From: Chitinophagaceae bacterium
GTDB lineage: Bacteria; Bacteroidota; Bacteroidia; Chitinophagales; Chitinophagaceae
Length of the DNA stretch: 64,000 bases
Reading direction: 5' to 3'
Assembly: GCA_024707305.1 (NCBI GenBank)
Contig: JANPZZ010000026.1
Location: 186,001-250,000, forward strand
Under the pieces are notes generated by a model. It saw only the letters and a list, made by a program, of their open reading frames with translations. It had not been told where the DNA came from and did no database searches. Below, piece by piece: positions 28,630 to 38,117 of the stretch; position 1 is the stretch's first letter, and each line of letters begins with the position of its first letter. A program made the position numbers and the translations under genes.

Positions 28630-29819
28630 GGTTGCTCTTCGATCATCGAAATTGCCATCCAGGCCATTAAACCTGGGGAGAAGGAGAGTACATCTTCATC
28701 AAGATTGAACTGTGGTGTATGCAATCCTGACGAAATTCCTTTTTCTTTATTACCCACGCCCAGCAGGTAAAAGCAGGCAGGAATTTGTTGCGAATAACTT
28801 GCAAAATCTTCAGCAGCCGTCCATATAGCGGCTTCAGTTACATTTGAATTGCCAAGGAATTCGCTGGCAGCCGCTTGTACGCGGTTGGCAATTTCATGAT
28901 TGTTGTTTAAAACCGGATAGCCAACGGTAATATCAACATCACAGGTAGCACCGGTGGAGGCAGCAACTGCTGCGGCTGTTTGTCGAATCCATTCGTGTGC
29001 TTCCTTTCTCCATTCTTCATCAAAACACCGAAGTGTACCTTCCATTTTTACTTCATCGGGAATGATGTTCACCGCGCCTTCTGCAATGAATCGTCCAATA
29101 GAAAGTACCGTGGGAGAAGCAGGATTAGCTTTGCGACTTACAATCTGCTGGAGCGATATCACGAGTTGCGAAGCTGTGTAAACCGGGTCGATAACCGTAT
29201 GCGGTTGCGCGCCGTGACCACCTCGGCCTTTTACCGTAAACCTTAACTGATCCATGGAGGCCATAAACGCGCCGCCGCGCATGGCAACAGTTCCCGCGGG
29301 AAGACGTGGATCCACGTGCTGGCCCAGAATAATTTCTGGCCTGGGATTGTCGAGAACGCCATCTTTTATCATGAGACTTGCTCCTCCGGGCAACACTTCT
29401 TCGCCCGGCTGAAAGATTAACTTGATGGTACCTGCAAAACGGTCGCGGAGATGCTGGAGAATTTTTGCAGCCGTTAATAACGAAGAAGTATGTGCATCGT
29501 GTCCGCATGCATGCATTACACCCGCACGAGATGATGCATAATCCACCTGGTTTTGTTCCAGAATTGGCAGCGCATCCATATCGGCACGTAAGGCGATAGT
29601 ACGGCCACCGGGAAGATTGCCTTTTATAATGCCTACAACCCCCGTATTGGCCATCGATTGCCAGGGAATATTCAATTTATCGAGCTCCGCTTTTATAAAA
29701 GCGCTTGTTTCCTGCTCCTGAAACGATACTTCAGGATTGGCGTGCAAATGCCGGCGCATGGCGATCGTTTCGCCAGCGAGCGAAAGGCTCAACTCTTTTA
29801 TGTCGTTTAAGGAAATCAA
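28626..29819 (-). CDS. M20-family metal amidohydrolase (N-acyl amino acid/hippurate hydrolase type)
   Basis: Cytoplasmic zinc or manganese deacylase of 397 residues. Ligand motifs: MHACGHDAHTS, FQPGEEVLPGG (catalytic Glu pair), ILGQHVDP and the dimerisation/lid motif GHGAQPH. The family removes N-acyl groups from amino acids or related compounds. It is the last gene of a five-gene minus-strand operon and overlaps the DapA-family gene by 4 bases (ATGA-type junction). Within that operon it may deacylate the imported substrate or a pathway intermediate. Confidence 0.87.
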   Translation of the reverse strand: MISLNDIKELSLSLAGETIAMRRHLHANPEVSFQEQETSAFIKAELDKLNIPWQSMANTGVVGIIKGNLPGGRTIALRADMDALPILEQNQVDYASSRAGVMHACGHDAHTSSLLTAAKILQHLRDRFAGTIKLIFQPGEEVLPGGASLMIKDGVLDNPRPEIILGQHVDPRLPAGTVAMRGGAFMASMDQLRFTVKGRGGHGAQPHTVIDPVYTASQLVISLQQIVSRKANPASPTVLSIGRFIAEGAVNIIPDEVKMEGTLRCFDEEWRKEAHEWIRQTAAAVAASTGATCDVDITVGYPVLNNNHEIANRVQAAASEFLGNSNVTEAAIWTAAEDFASYSQQIPACFYLLGVGNKEKGISSGLHTPQFNLDEDVLSFSPGLMAWMAISMIEEQP

Positions 29820-30865
29820 CCTGCGATAAAGTTACGGACAAATGCGTCGTCTGTCAACTGAGGATATGCTTTCATTACACGCTCCAGCTCTTCCGCCTGG
29901 CCGGGAGAAAGCACTTCTTTCGGATTCAAACAACGAACTGAAGGCAACAAACCCTGGCGGTGAAGCACTTCATGTATACCGGGAATACAACCATGGAAAT
30001 GGTTTGCTACATCAAAAAGTGCGGCATTCATGTCGGTAACAGCAACGCCTGTCTGAAGCAGTGTATCTTGGTTTGTTTTTTGCGTGCGCGCCTCTTTTAT
30101 TTGTGCCAGCAATTTAACTGCGGCATGGGTCCATACTGCCCAGTGGCCTAATAGCCCGCCTGTAAAATATTTGGTGTACTCCTTTCCGTTTTTTGCAAAA
30201 CGGAAAGGAGTAAGCAGGTCGGCAACAATATTATCATCATTACCTGTATAAAGTGCAATCTCGTCGCGTCTGTCCGATTCAATTGTGCCACGTACAGCGT
30301 CTAACGTCTGGTAACGGTTGAAGGCTGCAATTTTTATGGCATATACACCAGGAATATCTGCAAAACGACGCCAGAACTGGTAGGAGAGCAGTCGTCCACC
30401 AACAGCTGGCTGCAGATAAAAACCGAATACCGGGATTACGGCAGCTACCTGCTTTACATGATCAATCAGTTCATCTTCGGATGCGTTTTTCAATGCACCA
30501 AGACTTAGCAAACCAATGTGGTATCCGTATTTAACAGCGATCTCTGCTTCTTTCAAAGCCTGTGCGGTTGGCCCGCAAATACCGGCAATACGAATTGCAT
30601 TGTTGTTACCAATTTTATCCAGCTCCTCGCCAGCCAGTTTTAATACGGTTTCAAATAAATTATGTTCAGGTTGACGAATCTCAAACTGTGTGGTGTGTAC
30701 ACCCACGGCCACACCTCCTGCGCCTGCAGCCAGGTAATACCGTGTGAGTTGCCGCTGGTATTCTTCATTTAAAGTTCCATCTGCGTTCAATGCAAGCGGA
30801 TGCGCAGGAAGTACTTTGCCTTCGTGTAGTGATTGATATATATTATCGGGTAGTTTAGCCGCCAT
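29816..30865 (-). CDS. DapA/NanA-family lyase
   Basis: Class I aldolase of the DHDPS/N-acetylneuraminate lyase family, 349 residues, a little longer than typical. The Schiff-base Lys lies in YAIKIAAFN (about residue 177) and the catalytic Tyr in FGFYLQPAVGG. The usual GxxGE glyoxylate-type motif is replaced by GVHTTQFE near residue 55, so the substrate is not the DapA one. Members in catabolic operons cleave or dehydrate sugar acids. It is 27 bases downstream of the SDR gene and overlaps the deacylase. Confidence 0.8.
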   Translation of the reverse strand: MAAKLPDNIYQSLHEGKVLPAHPLALNADGTLNEEYQRQLTRYYLAAGAGGVAVGVHTTQFEIRQPEHNLFETVLKLAGEELDKIGNNNAIRIAGICGPTAQALKEAEIAVKYGYHIGLLSLGALKNASEDELIDHVKQVAAVIPVFGFYLQPAVGGRLLSYQFWRRFADIPGVYAIKIAAFNRYQTLDAVRGTIESDRRDEIALYTGNDDNIVADLLTPFRFAKNGKEYTKYFTGGLLGHWAVWTHAAVKLLAQIKEARTQKTNQDTLLQTGVAVTDMNAALFDVANHFHGCIPGIHEVLHRQGLLPSVRCLNPKEVLSPGQAEELERVMKAYPQLTDDAFVRNFIAG

Positions 30866-30892
30866 GTTTCGTTTTTTTCAGTTATACTCTAC

Positions 30893-31910
30893 TTAGTATT
30901 TTCCATCCCTCGCCTGGAAATGTGTTGGTTTGTTTTTAAGTTTTCCGCCTTCGAGCAACCATTGTGCCTGTATGGCCATCATTTCGCGGAGTGTTACGCG
31001 GGGATAACCAAATAAACGCATACATTCTGCTGCATTACTGAGTAAGGCAGTTGATTGCTCTTCGTGTATAAACTTGGGTGTTTTATTCAACAACAGTCCA
31101 AAATGTTCCGCCGCTTCGCGAACGCTGATGGTTTCAGGTCCGGTTACGTTTAAAATTTTTGCCGGATGATCGCAATGAAGCAGTGAGCGAATTGCAATTT
31201 CATTGGCATCGCCCTGCCATATTGCGTTCACATGCCCCATCCGGAGGTCAATCTCTTTTTCGTTTAATACTGACTTTGCAATTTCAAGCAGCACACCATA
31301 TCCCACATCATTGGCGTAGTTGAGACGGAAAATGAGGAGCGGTGTTTTGTGTTGGCTTGCCTGGTATTCAAACAGACGCTCGCGCCCCAGGCAGGATTGT
31401 GCATATTCTCCCAGTGGGGCTGTAGGCAGTTTCTCAGTAGCGCCTCCGGAAAGAACCGGAACCAGCGGATATACGTTTCCAGTAGAGAATACCACGATGC
31501 GTGAATTTTTATATCGGTCACCTACTTTGCCGGCGAGATAGGTATTCATCGCCCAGGTAAAATGTTCATTATTGGTGGTGCCGAATTTTGTGCCGGCCAT
31601 GTAGATCACATTTGGAACGTCGGGCAGGTTGCGCAGCTGCTCATCATTGAGTAAATCAGCACTGATGGTTTCTATACCATGTGCCTCAAGACTTTCTTTT
31701 GCTTCTGCATCGGTAAAACGCGAAACGGCGATAATGCGGCGCGACTTACCTGATAAGGTGGTGGCTTTTTTTGCGAGCCGGGCAAGGTCCGGTCCCATTT
31801 TGCCGCCTGCACCCAGAATGATGATGTCACCATCAATCTTTTTTAAGATCCTCTACCAGTGCCTCACTGGGCTCCAGTAATTGCTGGTAATATTGTTGAG
31901 TTGTTGTCAT
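30893..31910 (-). CDS. NAD-dependent epimerase/dehydratase (SDR), frameshifted
   Basis: Corrected length about 338 residues. The N-terminal frame starts at ATG 31910 (MTTTQQYYQQLLEPSEAL). A T6 run at 31839-31844 carries one extra base; removing it joins to DGDIIILGAGGKMGPDLA, the cofactor loop. Further motifs are YMAGTKFG, VFSTGNVYP and a Tyr in GEYAQSCLGRER where the Tyr-x3-Lys Lys is replaced, so catalysis may differ from classical SDRs. It lies 10 bases after the transporter gene and 27 before the DapA-family gene. Confidence 0.78.
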
Positions 31911-31920
31911 AATTATATTA

Positions 31921-33159
31921 CTATCGTATAAACAGATTATATGCATTAATAGCCGCCAGCGTAATCAATAACAGAAGGCCGAGTATGCCGATCAGCTTTT
32001 GCAAGTTGGTATTCACCAGTTCTCCCATGATTTCTTTATCGTTGGCAATTTTAAACAAAGAGATTCCGATAATAGGTACAATGAAAATGGTAAGGCTTTG
32101 CGCAATTACAATTGCCTGCAACGGGAGTTTACCGAAGATGATGGCGATGCTGGCGCCGATAATCATTACAGCGGCAATCAATATCCGGTTCTTTTTAAAA
32201 TCGAAACTGCTATTGTTGTAAAGAGCATCGCCCATCAGTGAGCCACCAATGGCGGCATTGCCCACAAGCGAAGAAAAAGATGCACCGAACAGTCCCAACA
32301 GAAATAGTAATGTTGCGAATTCGCCAAACAGGGGCTCCAGTGCCCGCGCCATATCCATGGCAGTATTTACGGGAATGTTATTAGTGTGTAATACGGCAGC
32401 TGCGCAACCCATTACAATAATTACCAAAACCCCCAGCAGTATAATGCCGGGCCTGCTTTCTGCCTTATTATATCCTCCCGAATGCGCTGGACGATTTTTA
32501 TATCGCTCCTGTACCAGGTAGGTCTGGTAAAACGCCGCAACAATCGAGAAACAACTGGCAGTAAATGCAATCACAAGTGGCGCAGATCCTTCCGGAATTT
32601 GCGGCACCAAGCCGCTGGCAAGATCCTTAAAGGAGGGCTTACTCAGGATAAAGGTTACGATAAACGAGAGCAACATGAGTATTACCAGCGAAATCATACA
32701 TTTTTCCAAAGTCTTATAGAAGCTGCGGAAAAAAAGCATGCTAATGGCAGCGAGGGTAAACAATGCGATCCATATTGCGGGAGTAGTTCCCGTCATTTCA
32801 CCAATGGAAATGCCCACGCCAATGGAGTTGCCCGCCTGAAAAGATGTTGTTACCAGAAAGATGCCTGCGCCGACAATCACAGGAATGGTGTTGCCCCATT
32901 TGTTGCGCATGATCTGTAGCAATGATTCTTTTTTTGCGTGCGCAATACGCGCAGCCATCTCAGTAAACACGATCATAAATCCGATGGCAACAACGGTTAA
33001 CCAGATCAGGCTGTAACCATAGCTGGCTCCCATCTTCGAAGTGATGGTGATTTTACTCGGTCCGAAAACGATCGCCGCCGTGATGATGCCGGGGCCAAGG
33101 TAGGTCCACCACTTTGGTTTGGCTGGGCCAACGGAATTGCCCTGTTCGTTGTTTTTCAA
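31921..33159 (-). CDS. Divergent NRAMP-fold transporter lacking the metal-binding motif
   Basis: Inner-membrane protein of 412 residues with about 11 helices. Helix 1 begins LGPGIITAAIVFGPSK and continues to GASYGYSLIW, aligning with the NRAMP helix-1 core. The metal-binding DPGN is replaced by GPSK (residues 33-36). In helix 6 the MPH motif is also absent (ASCFSIVAAFYQTYL, residues 201-215). Both classical manganese/iron ligands are missing, so metal transport is doubtful. The operon encodes a Tat-exported oxidoreductase and catabolic enzymes, so it more likely carries an organic substrate. That is inference. Confidence 0.75.
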   Translation of the reverse strand: MKNNEQGNSVGPAKPKWWTYLGPGIITAAIVFGPSKITITSKMGASYGYSLIWLTVVAIGFMIVFTEMAARIAHAKKESLLQIMRNKWGNTIPVIVGAGIFLVTTSFQAGNSIGVGISIGEMTGTTPAIWIALFTLAAISMLFFRSFYKTLEKCMISLVILMLLSFIVTFILSKPSFKDLASGLVPQIPEGSAPLVIAFTASCFSIVAAFYQTYLVQERYKNRPAHSGGYNKAESRPGIILLGVLVIIVMGCAAAVLHTNNIPVNTAMDMARALEPLFGEFATLLFLLGLFGASFSSLVGNAAIGGSLMGDALYNNSSFDFKKNRILIAAVMIIGASIAIIFGKLPLQAIVIAQSLTIFIVPIIGISLFKIANDKEIMGELVNTNLQKLIGILGLLLLITLAAINAYNLFIR

Positions 33160-33177
33160 AATACCTATGTAAATAAA

Positions 33178-34387
33178 TTAGATGGAATATTTATCGAGCC
33201 ATATTTGTTTGTCACCAGATTCTGCAGCCTGATTACCCATGATGATGGCAATGGCGCTTGTGATGCCGTTGTCGACACCAGATGCAGGCTTGCGGTTCTG
33301 TAAAATACAATCGCGGAAATCGGTAAGCGCGTAAGTTGTGGGTTCAAGTAACTTTTCACCGGGTTGCAGGAAGTTTATTTTCTGCGCGGCGCCCTGTGTT
33401 GTTACGCTGACCGTTGCGCCGGTTACTCCGTCTACAATCCCTCTTTCATTATTGGTAGATTCGGCGTAGATAAAAGCTTCTTCGCGTTGAATCTCTACTG
33501 TTGCCCGGTCGCCGTATATCTTAATATTATATCCATTAAATGCATTGCTCAATGTGGAGTTGACACTTGATTTGATCCCTCCGGGATAATCATATATTGC
33601 ACGCACGTGGTCAAAGGTGGTCCGTCCATCTTTCCAGTAATTAATGCCACCCATACCAACAGCTGATAAAGGGATGGCCGTCGAGCAGATAGTTGATCAT
33701 ATCAATCTGGTGTGAGCAAAGCTCGGAAAGTGGCCCGCCGCAGTACTCCTTATACATACGCCAGTTGATGATACGCTCCTGGGTCGGATCTTTAACCGGG
33801 TTGCGCCAGTCGGAGTTGCGGTTATACTGGCTCTCGATATGGGTAATTTTGCCCAGCCAGTTTTTCTGAATGATCTCCTTGATCTTTTTATACAGACCAT
33901 AATAACGGTACTGGTATCCAAGCTGGAAAACGAGTGAAGGGTTGGCGCGAATGGTACGGGTTAATTGTAATACTTCATCCACGCTAAAAGCCATCGCTTT
34001 TTCCAGGTACACATGTTTGCCCGCTTCCAGTGCGGCGCCTGCCATGGGCGCATGCAGGAAAAGGGGCGTTGCTATAAGAACGGCATCAATCGATTTATCT
34101 TCCAGCAGTTTTCTGTAATCCGTGTATGCTTTCGCTGTAGGGGCAGCCGTCTTAATACAATTATCGAGATTTTGAGGTAGTACGTCGCAGCACGCAACAA
34201 CCTGCAGTCCCTGGATCTTATTCATTAATACCGCCATTCCCGTACCGCGGCTACCCGCGCCGATGATGCCAACGCGAATTACATCTCCTTTATATTGTTG
34301 TGCACGATTGATAAGTGGAAGTACTAAAGAACCAGCCAGGATCGCTGAACTATTGCGGATAAAATTCCTTCGGTTGTAGACAGGCAT
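33178..34387 (-). CDS. Gfo/Idh/MocA-family oxidoreductase with Tat signal (frameshifted)
   Basis: NAD(P)-dependent sugar oxidoreductase, about 402 residues. The twin-arginine signal RRNFIRNSSAILAGSLVLP predicts folded export to the periplasm with cofactor bound. The Rossmann loop is VGIIGAGSRGTG and EKAMAFSVDEV carries the conserved Glu-Lys pair. ELCSHQIDM holds the catalytic-region His. The frame breaks at AAA 33668-33670 (one extra); removal gives HPLSAVGMGGINYW. It is the first gene of the operon, 18 bases before the transporter. Start chosen at MPVYNRRNF (34387). Confidence 0.83.
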
Positions 34388-34933
34388 TCCAAACAGTTTA
34401 AAGATGAGCAATCAGGACGAAAGATCGCGGGGATATACAGAATAATGTAGTGATATCGCTTTCTATTCCTTATGATTGTAAAGATATAGATTGTAATTAC
34501 CTTTCAAAAAATTTATTTATCCTTATTAAAGGCTTCATGCAGCCTTATAATTTCAAAGATTTACCCCTTTTATTCGCTCCGAATTCCTGTTTTTTTCAAA
34601 AAATATTTAAAAAAACGCACCCTGAAATCAAAACGAAAGTTAGTTTTTATGAAGGCTTTTTTGCTTGTTTTCCTGCTGCAATGGTAGGAATAAATAACCT
34701 CATTCAGGGATCTAAAATTGTTCATAATTTATTAAAAAATAATTAGTTGTATATTTTCGGTTTGACTGGTCTGCGAACGGCATTAAACTTCAAAATTTTT
34801 CATCCGGACGGTTGGGCTACAAACCTAAAACACAACGTGAAAAAAAAATTTAATAAGGAAATGAAAATTTTATTGTTTATAAAATCTTTTTATTTACTTT
34901 TTAGCTCATGCTTGTTCAAAAAATTAACCAAAA
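34388..34933. other. 546-base AT-rich divergent promoter region
   Basis: The region separates the minus-strand catabolic operon from susC. I see no credible gene. A weak -7 candidate for susC is TATTTTCG at 34752-34759 (one mismatch to TAnnTTTG), which would leave a long leader of about 170 bases rich in A and T. No clear hairpin or operator was found by eye. Confidence 0.4.
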
Positions 34934-37900
34934 ATGAAAAAACGACTGCTATCAAAACTTCTATTCCTGCTTATAGGGATGTTGGCCTTTACCGTAGGTG
35001 TTAAGGCGCAAAGTGTTGTTACCGGCCGGGTGGTTTCGGCCAAGGATTCGGGACCCGTGGCTGGTGTAACTGTCACCTTACAGGGATCGGATCGTGTAAC
35101 AGTTACAGACGCCGACGGGCGCTTCTCTTTAAATGTTCCTAATTTAAATGGCGTTTTAACTTTTTCCCACACTTCGATGATCAAACAAACGGAGTCGCTG
35201 AGAGGCCGCTCGTCTGTGGAGATCGTAATGACTTCTGATGATAAAGAACTGACGGAAGTAGTCGTTACCGCCATTGGTATCGAACAAAAACGAAAGGCGC
35301 TGGGTTATTCGGCCCAGGTAGTTAAAGGCGCAGAACTTACGGAAGCTCGTGAGACAAACGTAGCGAATGCCCTCAAGGGAAAAGTTGCGGGTGTATTTGT
35401 AAGTGCTGCAGCAACCGGGCCTGGTGGTTCCAGTTATGTAAACATTCGCGGTGCGAGTTCCTTCCAGGGCGATAACCAACCTTTATATGTTATCGATGGT
35501 GTTCCCATCGACAACCAGACGGTAGGTGCGCCTGACCTGAGTAACAACCGTGGTACCAGCCGTGACTATGGTGATGGTATCGGAAATATTCTTCCTGATG
35601 ATATTGAAAGCATCACTGTACTGAAAGGTCCAAACGGAGCTTCACTTTATGGAGCCCGTGGTGCCAATGGTGTTATCGTAATCACTACGAAAAAAGGTCG
35701 CAATGCTCAGCGCGCAACAATCGATTTCAACTCCAATGCAACAATGGAGAAACTGAACGTTGTTCCGAAAAGACAAAACCAATGGGGACCTGGTTATGGT
35801 GAAACCATGGACTGGCCTCTGGTTACTGTAAACGGACAACAGGTTCGCGAGCTTCCCGACTGGATTCCTGATCTCTGGGGTGCTAAATTCGACGGTCAAC
35901 CTATTAGCGTGAAACTGTGGCCAAGCCTTGGTGTTATTCCTTATACAGGACAAGGCGATGATGAAATCGGCAACTTCTTCAATACAGGCCGTACGTTTAC
36001 CAATACTTTGGGCGTAAGCGGCGGTTCTGAAAAAGTAAATTACCGCGTATCAATTTCTGACCTGCGCACCAATAGCATTTTCCCCACTTCTACTTTGAAT
36101 CGCCAAACCATGAATGCCCGTGTAGGTTTTCAGGCGAATGATAAATTGTATATCGAAACAAGGGTTAACTATATCCGCCAGGCGGGAAAAAATCGTCCTG
36201 GTTTCGGTACCGACATCAACACCATTGCAATGTCGCTTAACCGCTTCCCGGCTTTCCTGACAATGGATATGATGAAGGATTACAAGAGACCCGATGGTAC
36301 GGCAAACAACTGGACCGATGGTCGTCCCTTCAACCCTTACTGGGTTCTGAACGAATTCCTGAGCTCGGATTCACGCGACCGTGTGAATGGTTATGTGATG
36401 GCTCGCTATAAATTCAACTCATGGTTGACTTTACAGGCAAGAGCCGGTACCGATTTCTATTTTGATGTACGCGACTCACGTATTGGTGTAAACACACCAA
36501 CAGGTTCAAACAACCTGCGTCGTGGCCAGGTAGATAACGCGCGCCTTCGTGTAAAAGAAGAGAACGCAGATATCTTATTAACTGCTAACAAAAACCTCAG
36601 CTCTAACCTTACAGGTACCCTTTCAATTGGTGCGAACCATTTGAACCGCAACCAACAATATATGACGCTGACCGGTAACAACCTGAACGTAGATCACTTC
36701 TACAATATCCTGAACGCTGGCCTGGTTGTGGCAAGCGATCGCATTACCCGCAAGCGCATGAATTCAGTTTACTTCACAGGTCAGTTGGGTTGGAAGAACT
36801 ACCTGTTCCTCGACTTCTCGGGTCGTAATGACTGGTCATCAACTTTGGGTATCAACAACTATTCATTCTTCTACCCAAGCGTGAGCACAAGCTTTGTGTT
36901 TACCGATGCATTTGATCTGAAGAATTCACCATTGTCATTTGGTAAACTGCGTCTTTCTTACGCTCAGGCAGGTAAAGATGCAGCACCTTACCAGACAAAT
37001 GTGGGTTACGGACTTCAGTCCGTTGCTTACGGCGGTATTCGTTTTGCAACAATCAATGGTACTATTCCCCTGGTTGACCTGAAAAACGAGCTCACTACTT
37101 CAATTGAAGTAGGTACTGAATTGCGTTTCCTGAAAAACCGTTTAGGTATTGACTTCACTTACTATACTGCGAGCACGAAGAACCAAATCCTTCGTGTAGA
37201 TATTCCTGCAGGTACTGGCTTCTCATCCAAACAAATCAATGCGGGTGAAATCAGAAACAAGGGTATTGAGGTAATGTTGAATGGTACGCCTGTTCAAACT
37301 AAAAACTTTACATGGGATGCGAGTGTGAACCTTTCACGCAACCGCTCAAAAGTTGTTGCGCTTTCACCAGGTATCAATTCACTCAACCTCTACAGCACTG
37401 GTGAAATGAGCATTGAAGCTCGTCCAGGTCTTCCATATGGTAACATCGTAGGTTACAAATTCCTCCGTACGCCTGATGGTAAAGACAGGTTGTTGACTGC
37501 TGGTGGTGTTTACCGCCGTGAGGCTACAACGTCTGTGTTGGGTAATATTCAACCAGATCTCCTGCTGGGTGTTAACAATTCATTCCGTTACAAAGATTTC
37601 TCTCTTTCATTCCTCGTTGATGCACGTGTAGGTGGTAAGATTTTCTCTTACTCTAAATTGCAACAGTGGTCACAGGGAACTGGTAAAGGAACAGAGAATG
37701 GTGATAACCTGATCTCAAATGGTGTAATTGAACAACCTGATGGTAAATACGTAAAAAGTGATATCGTTCTCTCACGTTCTGTTTATTATCAAAGTATGAG
37801 TTATGGTAATATTGGAGAAGAGTTCGTACTCGATGCTACTTATGTTGCACTTCGCGAAATCGTTGTTGGATACAACATCGGTAAACACCTAAAGTCTTCA

Positions 37901-38095
37901 TTGAAGTTCCTGAAGAGTGCAAAACTTTCAGCAGTTGCCCGTAACGTGTTGTATCTGTATCAAAACCCGGAAATCAAATTGATGGGTGCTAATCCTGAAG
38001 GTGGATTTGGTCCCTTCACTGTTGCACAGGGCTTTGAATCTACAGGCGTACCTAACACACGCAGCATGGGTGTAAACCTCTCATTCTCCTTTTAA
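34934..38095 (+). CDS. SusC/RagA-type TonB-dependent outer-membrane transporter
   Basis: Outer-membrane beta-barrel of 1053 residues. After a signal peptide (cut near AQS, residue 25) comes a carboxypeptidase-regulatory-like domain (VTGRVVSAKDSGPVAGVTV), a TonB box region (ELTEVVVTAIGI), then the plug with VNIRGASS, LYVIDGVPI and SLYGARGANGVIVITTKKG. The barrel ends in an aromatic residue (LSFSF). It imports oligosaccharides with SusD as lid. The gene is intact and leads the polysaccharide utilization locus; susD follows 22 bases on. Confidence 0.95.
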   Translation: MKKRLLSKLLFLLIGMLAFTVGVKAQSVVTGRVVSAKDSGPVAGVTVTLQGSDRVTVTDADGRFSLNVPNLNGVLTFSHTSMIKQTESLRGRSSVEIVMTSDDKELTEVVVTAIGIEQKRKALGYSAQVVKGAELTEARETNVANALKGKVAGVFVSAAATGPGGSSYVNIRGASSFQGDNQPLYVIDGVPIDNQTVGAPDLSNNRGTSRDYGDGIGNILPDDIESITVLKGPNGASLYGARGANGVIVITTKKGRNAQRATIDFNSNATMEKLNVVPKRQNQWGPGYGETMDWPLVTVNGQQVRELPDWIPDLWGAKFDGQPISVKLWPSLGVIPYTGQGDDEIGNFFNTGRTFTNTLGVSGGSEKVNYRVSISDLRTNSIFPTSTLNRQTMNARVGFQANDKLYIETRVNYIRQAGKNRPGFGTDINTIAMSLNRFPAFLTMDMMKDYKRPDGTANNWTDGRPFNPYWVLNEFLSSDSRDRVNGYVMARYKFNSWLTLQARAGTDFYFDVRDSRIGVNTPTGSNNLRRGQVDNARLRVKEENADILLTANKNLSSNLTGTLSIGANHLNRNQQYMTLTGNNLNVDHFYNILNAGLVVASDRITRKRMNSVYFTGQLGWKNYLFLDFSGRNDWSSTLGINNYSFFYPSVSTSFVFTDAFDLKNSPLSFGKLRLSYAQAGKDAAPYQTNVGYGLQSVAYGGIRFATINGTIPLVDLKNELTTSIEVGTELRFLKNRLGIDFTYYTASTKNQILRVDIPAGTGFSSKQINAGEIRNKGIEVMLNGTPVQTKNFTWDASVNLSRNRSKVVALSPGINSLNLYSTGEMSIEARPGLPYGNIVGYKFLRTPDGKDRLLTAGGVYRREATTSVLGNIQPDLLLGVNNSFRYKDFSLSFLVDARVGGKIFSYSKLQQWSQGTGKGTENGDNLISNGVIEQPDGKYVKSDIVLSRSVYYQSMSYGNIGEEFVLDATYVALREIVVGYNIGKHLKSSLKFLKSAKLSAVARNVLYLYQNPEIKLMGANPEGGFGPFTVAQGFESTGVPNTRSMGVNLSFSF

Positions 38096-38117
38096 CTGAC
38101 CAGAAAAACTTAATGAT

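Noticed and set aside
34450-34746. Possible 98-codon gene upstream of susC
   Set aside because: It lies in AT-rich promoter sequence and shows no domain or signal.
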